NCBI RefSeq assembly: GCF_040796495.1
Contig: NZ_JBFNQN010000006.1
Location: forward strand, 239,820-303,819
Reading direction: 5' to 3'
From: Kineococcus endophyticus
GTDB lineage: Bacteria > Actinomycetota > Actinomycetes > Actinomycetales > Kineococcaceae
Length of the DNA stretch: 64,000 nt
A model generated the notes under the pieces. The model was not told the origin of the DNA, searched no databases, and saw only the letters and a list, made by a program, of their open reading frames with translations. This document shows, one piece after another, positions 60,261-64,000 of the stretch (positions within the stretch are counted from its first letter, which is position 1; each line of letters starts with the position of its first letter). Made by a program: the position numbers and the translations under genes.

Positions 60261-60279
60261 CGAGACGAGGAGGGGAGAG

Positions 60280-60702
60280 GTGTACGAGGACGACAGTCCG
60301 CTGTTCGTGATCTCGGTGGCGGCCGACCTCGCCGGGATGCACCCGCAGACGCTGCGCCAGTACGACCGCCTCGGACTCGTCTCGCCCAGCCGGGCCCGCG
60401 GTCGCGGGCGGCGGTACTCCGCCCGCGACATCGCCCAACTGCGGGAGGTGCAGCGCCTGTCCCAGGAGGACGGCGTGAACCTCGCGGGGATCAAGCGCAT
60501 CCTCGACCTCGAGAACCAGGTGCTGGCCCTCGGCCACCGGGTGCAGGAACTCGAGGACGAGATCGCCCTCGTCCGTCAGCAGGCCCGGCGCATCTTCGCC
60601 GCGGGGGTGGCCGGCGACATCGTCGCCACCCCGATGGGTCGGCGGCCGGAGTCGCAGCGCTCGACGGCCCTCGTCGTCTGGCGTCCTGACCGCAGCCGCT
60701 GA
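60280..60702 (+). CDS. hspR: Heat shock repressor HspR (MerR family)
   Basis: 140 residues. MerR-type HTH: FVISVAADLAGMHPQTLRQYDRLGLVSPSRARGRGRRYSARDIAQLREVQRLSQEDGVNLAGIKRILDLENQ, with the MHPQTLRQYDRLGL signature of HspR, then a coiled coil. It binds HAIR sites and, with DnaK as corepressor in related species, shuts the operon. GTG 60280 has an AGGAGGGGAG site. The operon ends with a hairpin at 60725. Confidence 0.96.
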   Translation: MYEDDSPLFVISVAADLAGMHPQTLRQYDRLGLVSPSRARGRGRRYSARDIAQLREVQRLSQEDGVNLAGIKRILDLENQVLALGHRVQELEDEIALVRQQARRIFAAGVAGDIVATPMGRRPESQRSTALVVWRPDRSR

Positions 60703-60724
60703 ACCGGTCGCAGACCACGTCCAC

Positions 60725-60758
60725 GAACCCCGTCCACCTCCCGCGGTGGACGGGGTTC
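60725..60758 (+). terminator. Terminator of the dnaK operon
   Basis: A 14-bp perfect stem (60725-60738 with 60745-60758) with a 6-base loop lies 22 bases after the hspR stop. It isolates the operon from the downstream leaderless phosphotransferase gene. Confidence 0.8.
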
Positions 60759-60790
60759 CTGCGTTCCCGGGCGCGGGTCACACTGACGGG

Positions 60791-61666
60791 GTGGACGAGG
60801 CGGCGTTGCCCTGGGCGCAGGACGTCCTGCGCGCGACCGGCGCGCCCGCCGGCCCGGCCGAGCTCGTCAAGGACCGCCCCTGGTCGATGGTGTGGCGGTT
60901 GCCGACGCCCACCGGGCCGGTGTGGCTGAAGGCCTGCCCGGAACGCACCCGGCACGAGGTGCGGCTGCTGTCCGCCCTCGCCCGCTTCGACGTGCCGCAC
61001 GTCCTGGTCCCGCTCGCCGTCGAGGAGGACCGCGGGTGGGTCCTGCTGCCGGACGGTGGGCCGACGGTGCGCGACGTCCCCCTGCAACCGGCTGCGGCGC
61101 AGCGCCGCTGGGCCGACGCGCTGCGCGCCTACGGCGAGGTCCAGCGCGCCACGGCGCCGCACGCCGACGCCCTCGTCGCCCTCGGCGTCCCCGACCTGCG
61201 CCTGCCGGAGCTGCCCACGGCCTTCGAGCGGCTGGCGCTGCGCTGGGCGCCGGACCTCCGGCCGTTGCTGCCCCGTGTGCGCGACGACGCCGCCGAGCTC
61301 GCCGACCTCGGCCTGCCGGCGACGCTGCAGCACGACGACCTGCACGACGGCAACGTCTTCGCCGCCGGGAGCCGCCCCTTCGACTGGGGCGACGCGTGCG
61401 TCGGGCACCCCTTCGCGAGCCTGCTGGTGGCCCTCGACGCCGCGCCGGAGGGGCCCGCCCCCGACCCGAGCGGGCCCGCGGCGGCGGCCTACCTCGCGGG
61501 GTGGCCCGACCTCCCGGTGGAGGGTCTCGACCGCGTCCTCCGGCTCGCCGTGCGCCTGGCCGTCGTCAGCCGCGCCGACAGCTGGGACCGGGCCCTGGCC
61601 GGCTGGCCGGAGGCGCCCGAGCCCTACCGGACCGCGCCGGCGGACTGGCTGCGTCGCCTCGCCTGA
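60791..61666 (+). CDS. Aminoglycoside-phosphotransferase-like kinase
   Basis: 291 residues, APH/ChoK fold. Visible motifs: WLKACPERTRHEVRLLSAL (N-lobe Lys and Glu), catalytic loop LQHDDLHDGNVFA and metal-binding FDWGDACVGHP. It transfers a phosphate from ATP to a hydroxyl of a small molecule; the substrate cannot be told. GTG 60791 is six bases after CACACT, a leaderless start; the longer frame upstream would run through the dnaK-operon terminator. Confidence 0.85.
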   Translation: MDEAALPWAQDVLRATGAPAGPAELVKDRPWSMVWRLPTPTGPVWLKACPERTRHEVRLLSALARFDVPHVLVPLAVEEDRGWVLLPDGGPTVRDVPLQPAAAQRRWADALRAYGEVQRATAPHADALVALGVPDLRLPELPTAFERLALRWAPDLRPLLPRVRDDAAELADLGLPATLQHDDLHDGNVFAAGSRPFDWGDACVGHPFASLLVALDAAPEGPAPDPSGPAAAAYLAGWPDLPVEGLDRVLRLAVRLAVVSRADSWDRALAGWPEAPEPYRTAPADWLRRLA

Positions 61667-61701
61667 GCGGAGGGCCGTCTCGGAAGGGGTTGCCTCCTGC
61701 G

Positions 61702-61736
61702 GCTAATGGGCATAGCTTCAAGCTAACGACATTAGC
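61702..61736 (+). promoter_or_regulatory. Perfect concentric TetR operator upstream of hydrolase gene
   Basis: GCTAATG (61702-61708) and CATTAGC (61730-61736) are outer arms; TAGCTT-c-AAGCTA (61713-61725) is a perfect inner palindrome; all share the centre 61719. AT content is far above the surroundings. It lies 14 bases before ATG 61750 and is the likely operator for the TetR protein encoded at the end of this operon. Confidence 0.75.
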
Positions 61737-61749
61737 TGAGGAGATGGTC

Positions 61750-62586
61750 ATGACCGAGTTCCTGCGCCGCGACGGGGGAACCCTCGCGTACGACGTCGAG
61801 GGTGAGGGGCCGCTGGTCCTCCTGGCCCACGGGATGGGGGACGACCGCCGCTCGTACCGCTTCCTCGCCCCGCGCCTCGTCGCCGCCGGGTACCGGGTCG
61901 CCAGCCTCGACCTGCGCGGCTGCGGGGAGTCCAGCACGGGCTGGGACGGCTACCGCCGCAACGACATCGCCGCGGACCTCGTCGCGCTCGTCCGCCACCT
62001 CGGCGGTCCGGCCGTCCTCGTGGGCCAGTCGATCAGCGGCGGGGCGGCCACCATCGCGGCGGCCACGGCCCCCGACCTCGTGGCCGGCCTCGTGCAGCTG
62101 GCCCCCTTCACCCGCGTGCAGTCCGTGGACGTCTCGGGGCTCCTCCGCGTGCGGCGGCACCGGCAGGCGATGGTGCGCCTCGCTCTCGCCGCGGGTCTGG
62201 GCAGCGCCCCGTCCTGGGGGCGCTACCTCGACCTCGCGGTGCCGACGAAACCGGCGGACTGGGACGCGGCGCGCGCGCGGACCCTGGACCTGCTGCGCGA
62301 CCCCGGGCGGAAGGCCGCCTTCAAGACCATGGGGTCAGGTTCCCCCGCTGACGCGGGGGAGGCCTTGCGCGCCGTCCGGTGCCCCGTCGTCGTCGTCGAG
62401 GGCGGCGCCGACCCCGACTGGGCCGACCCGCGCGCCGAGGGGGAGCGCGTCGTGTCGGACCTGCCCGCCGGCCTCGGGGAACTCGTCGTCCTCGACGGCG
62501 TCGGGCACTACCCGCACGTCGAGGCGCCCGAACAGGTCGCCGCGCTCGTCCTGCCCTTCCTGCAGCGGACGCTCGCCCGTGCCTAG
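61750..62586 (+). CDS. Alpha/beta hydrolase
   Basis: 278 residues. Oxyanion region LLAHGMGDDRR, nucleophile elbow VGQSISGGAA, acid Asp in VEGGADPDW and His in DGVGHYPHVE. A cap region lies between residues ~125-200. It hydrolyses an ester, lactone or halide; which is unknown. ATG 61750 follows GAGGAG by six bases. Its stop overlaps the downstream tetR start by eight bases, so the hydrolase and its probable regulator form one operon under the dyad at 61702-61736. Confidence 0.9.
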   Translation: MTEFLRRDGGTLAYDVEGEGPLVLLAHGMGDDRRSYRFLAPRLVAAGYRVASLDLRGCGESSTGWDGYRRNDIAADLVALVRHLGGPAVLVGQSISGGAATIAAATAPDLVAGLVQLAPFTRVQSVDVSGLLRVRRHRQAMVRLALAAGLGSAPSWGRYLDLAVPTKPADWDAARARTLDLLRDPGRKAAFKTMGSGSPADAGEALRAVRCPVVVVEGGADPDWADPRAEGERVVSDLPAGLGELVVLDGVGHYPHVEAPEQVAALVLPFLQRTLARA

Positions 62587-63136
62587 GGCGGGTCTGGACG
62601 CCGCGGCCGTCACCCTCGCGGGCGCGGACCTCGCCGACGAACTGGGGTTCGAGAAGCTCGCGATGGGGATGGTCGCCGACCGGCTGGGGGTCCGGCCGCC
62701 GTCCCTCTACAAGCACGTGGGGTCCTTGGCCGACCTCGCGCAGCGCATCGCCGCGCTGGCCGCCACCGAACTCGGCGACACCCTGCGGGACGCGTTGCAG
62801 GGGTTGTCCGGTCCGGACGCGCTCCGCGCTGCGGCGCAGGCGTTCCGCGGGTTCGTCCGGAACCACCCCGGCCGGTACGCGGCCACGCTCGGCGCGCGTC
62901 CGACGTCCCCCGACGACGAGTACGCACGTGCCACGGCCCGGGTGCTGGAATCCCTCGCCGTGGTGCTGCGCGGCTACGGGGTGCCGGCCGCCGACGAGGT
63001 CCACGCGCTGCGGATGCTGCGCAGTGCCCTGCACGGTTTCGCGACCCTGGAGTCCGGCGGAGGTTTCCAGCTCGGCACCGACGTGGACGAGAGCTTCGCG
63101 TGGCTCGTGGAGTTCGTGGAACGGGGACTGCGCTGA
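62579..63136 (+). CDS. TetR family regulator with WHG-type C-terminal domain
   Basis: 185 residues. HTH: ADLADELGFEKLAMGMVADRLGVRPPSLYKHVGSLADLAQRIAALA; C-terminal region AAQAFRGFVRNHPGRYAATLG and LRMLRSALHGFATLESGGGF is the WHG type also seen in the regulator at 46859. GTG 62579 lies in the 3' end of the hydrolase gene. Probable repressor of this operon through the adjacent concentric dyad. Confidence 0.88.
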   Translation: MPRAGLDAAAVTLAGADLADELGFEKLAMGMVADRLGVRPPSLYKHVGSLADLAQRIAALAATELGDTLRDALQGLSGPDALRAAAQAFRGFVRNHPGRYAATLGARPTSPDDEYARATARVLESLAVVLRGYGVPAADEVHALRMLRSALHGFATLESGGGFQLGTDVDESFAWLVEFVERGLR

Positions 63137-63176
63137 TCGCCACCCTGCGGAAGCGTTGCAGCACAGTGAGTTCGCT

Positions 63177-63205
63177 TTGATCAAACAGTTCCTGTGCGGT
63201 AGGGT
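63177..63205 (+). promoter_or_regulatory. Promoter of the HNH remnant
   Basis: TTGATC (63177-63182), 17 bases, TAGGGT (63200-63205), then ATG 63211 five bases on. The -35 box lies in the palindrome TTTGATCAAA (63176-63185). The promoter looks intact although its gene is not. Confidence 0.6.
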
Positions 63206-63210
63206 GAGGC

Positions 63211-63447
63211 ATGGCCGCGACGTTCCTCCGCGAAGCCCCCGACGGGGTCACCTCCGCCGCGCCGTCCCGCCTGCGCCACGCTGCGCCGCTACGTCACCGC
63301 GCGGGACGAGACCTGCACCGCCCCCGTCTGCCCGGTCCCGGCGGTCGACTGCGACCTCGACCACGTCGTCCCCTTCCCGCAAGGCCCACCACTGCAGGCA
63401 ACCTGCGGGCCGTCTGCCGCAGCTACCACCGGTTCAAGACCCAGTAG
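63211..63447 (+). pseudogene. Remnant of an HNH endonuclease gene (DUF222-type)
   Basis: From ATG 63211 a few residues are in frame; one frame over, 63278-63400 encodes TLRRYVTARDETCTAPVCP...CDLDHVVPFPQGP, the start of an HNH domain with two CxxC-like Cys pairs and the DLDHVVPF motif; the end, TTAGNLRAVCRSYHRFKTQ, is back in the first frame. The large N-terminal DUF222 domain is missing. This is an internally deleted, doubly frameshifted leftover of a family that is often multicopy in actinobacteria. Confidence 0.8.
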
Positions 63448-63880
63448 CTGTTCCAAGAACTCCGGCGCCGCCAGGTCCGCCCTTCCGCACCGGACGACCC
63501 GCCTCCCTCCCGAGGGGACGACTCCGGACGCGCAGCAGGAACCGCCGTTCGGTGAACTGCAGTTGTGGGCGCCCGTGCAGGGTCATGAGGGTTCCGGCGT
63601 GGCGCTCGACGGTGAAGTCCGGTGGCAGGTGCCAGGGAACCGTCCGCAGGAACGACACGAGCGTCGACACGTCGGCGAACCGGATCGGGCCGCTCCACGA
63701 CTCCGCCACCTCGACGTCGAGGCCGGCCGCCACGGCCGCCCGGTGAGCGTGTTCGAGCGTCACGTCCGGGAACGCGGGGGCGGCGTCGAACTCCGCTCCC
63801 AGGTCGTCGAGGTTCCGGCCGTCGACCTGCTGGGTCAGGAAGGTCCCGCCCGGTCGCAGCACGCGGGACACGTCGGGCCG
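63434..63880 (-). pseudogene. C-terminal fragment of a SAM-dependent methyltransferase gene interrupted by an IS
   Basis: The frame gives SRVLRPGGTFLTQQVDGRNLDDL and continues through ESWSGPIRFADVSTLVSFLRTVPWHLPPDF and LHGRPQLQFTERRFLLRVR. This is the second half of a class I methyltransferase (post-motif region after VLRPGG). The N-terminal half with the SAM-binding glycine motif would lie to the right but is replaced by the insertion sequence near 63880. It ends inside the HNH remnant. Confidence 0.75.
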
Positions 63881-63885
63881 GTTCT

Positions 63886-64000
63886 AGCGGTCCTCGCAAC
63901 ACCCTGAGATTGGGGAGTTGCGAGGACCGTGCCACGACAGCATCCAGTCAGGGTGAAGAAGAAGTTCTTGCGGGACCTGGCCCGCAACGGCGGGAACGTC
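63886..64000 (+). mobile_element. Left end of an insertion sequence (partial, runs off the window)
   Basis: Methyltransferase coding sequence stops abruptly near 63880-63886 at a CTAG. A 13-bp inverted repeat (63888-63900 and 63917-63929) with a 16-base loop precedes the transposase start. The exact boundary and any target duplication cannot be fixed without the right end. Family is not assigned. Confidence 0.6.
63929..64000 (+). CDS. Transposase, N-terminal 24 residues (partial)
   Basis: GTG 63929, with GAGGA four bases or so upstream, opens MPRQHPVRVKKKFLRDLARN, a basic start like the HTH region of several transposase families. The gene continues beyond the window. Too short to assign a family. 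Confidence 0.5.
   Translation, partial: MPRQHPVRVKKKFLRDLARNGGNV

Overview
The window is a single stretch of very GC-rich chromosome. It has many GTG starts, dense four-base GTGA overlaps between cotranscribed genes, and frequent leaderless starts (a TANNNT-type -10 box six or seven bases before ATG or GTG). The HspR/HAIR-controlled dnaK operon, ClgR-like regulator, paired clpP genes, DUF2630 and DUF4235 proteins and SigE-type sigma factor all point to an actinobacterium. Two chemoreceptors imply motility. A motile Kineococcus-like member of the Kineosporiales is my inference; nothing here proves the genus.

Layout. 1-13.7 kb: family A polymerase, a glutaryl-CoA dehydrogenase/CoA-transferase pair, a chemoreceptor, an S9 peptidase, an O-methyltransferase, an aldo/keto reductase and a NarL-type two-component system. 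13.8-22.6 kb: tRNA-Glu(CTC), a DeoR regulator divergent from a Nudix hydrolase, an inverted anti-sigma/sigma pair, a soluble GAF-GAF chemoreceptor, a ClgR-like activator, a frameshifted SDR gene and a clpP pair without clpX. 22.6-34 kb: small regulators and transporters, thymidine kinase, a MarR-MFS operon, a Ktr/Trk potassium system, an EAL-HDOD protein, dCTP deaminase and tRNA-Gly(CCC). 34-37.2 kb: secreted serine hydrolase, epimerase and small stress-type proteins. 37.2-40.4 kb: a TPP riboswitch controlling a YkoEDC-type thiamine-precursor ECF transporter.

40.5-46.8 kb is the most interesting region. It holds a compact putative RiPP locus: a degenerate ABC ATPase, its permease, a 49-residue peptide ending in a Cys-Leu-Cys core, a fused E1-like/YcaO cyclodehydratase, and a dedicated histidine kinase/response regulator pair. 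No dehydrogenase, protease or further tailoring gene is adjacent. I read it as a minimal azoline-forming peptide system with its own export and sensing.

46.8-56.5 kb: a WHG-type TetR/SGNH hydrolase pair, a five-gene ABC exporter plus two-component operon, a micro-ORF/TetR/MFS operon and a DUF3616 protein. 56.6-60.8 kb: dnaK-grpE-dnaJ-hspR with two HAIR operators and a terminator; its DnaJ lacks the zinc-finger domain. 60.8-64 kb: a phosphotransferase, an alpha/beta-hydrolase/TetR operon with a perfect dyad, then decay: a broken HNH endonuclease gene and a methyltransferase interrupted by an insertion sequence that runs off the window.

Intergenic space is short throughout. The only stretch near 300 bases without an intact gene is 63137-63433, which holds the HNH remnant.
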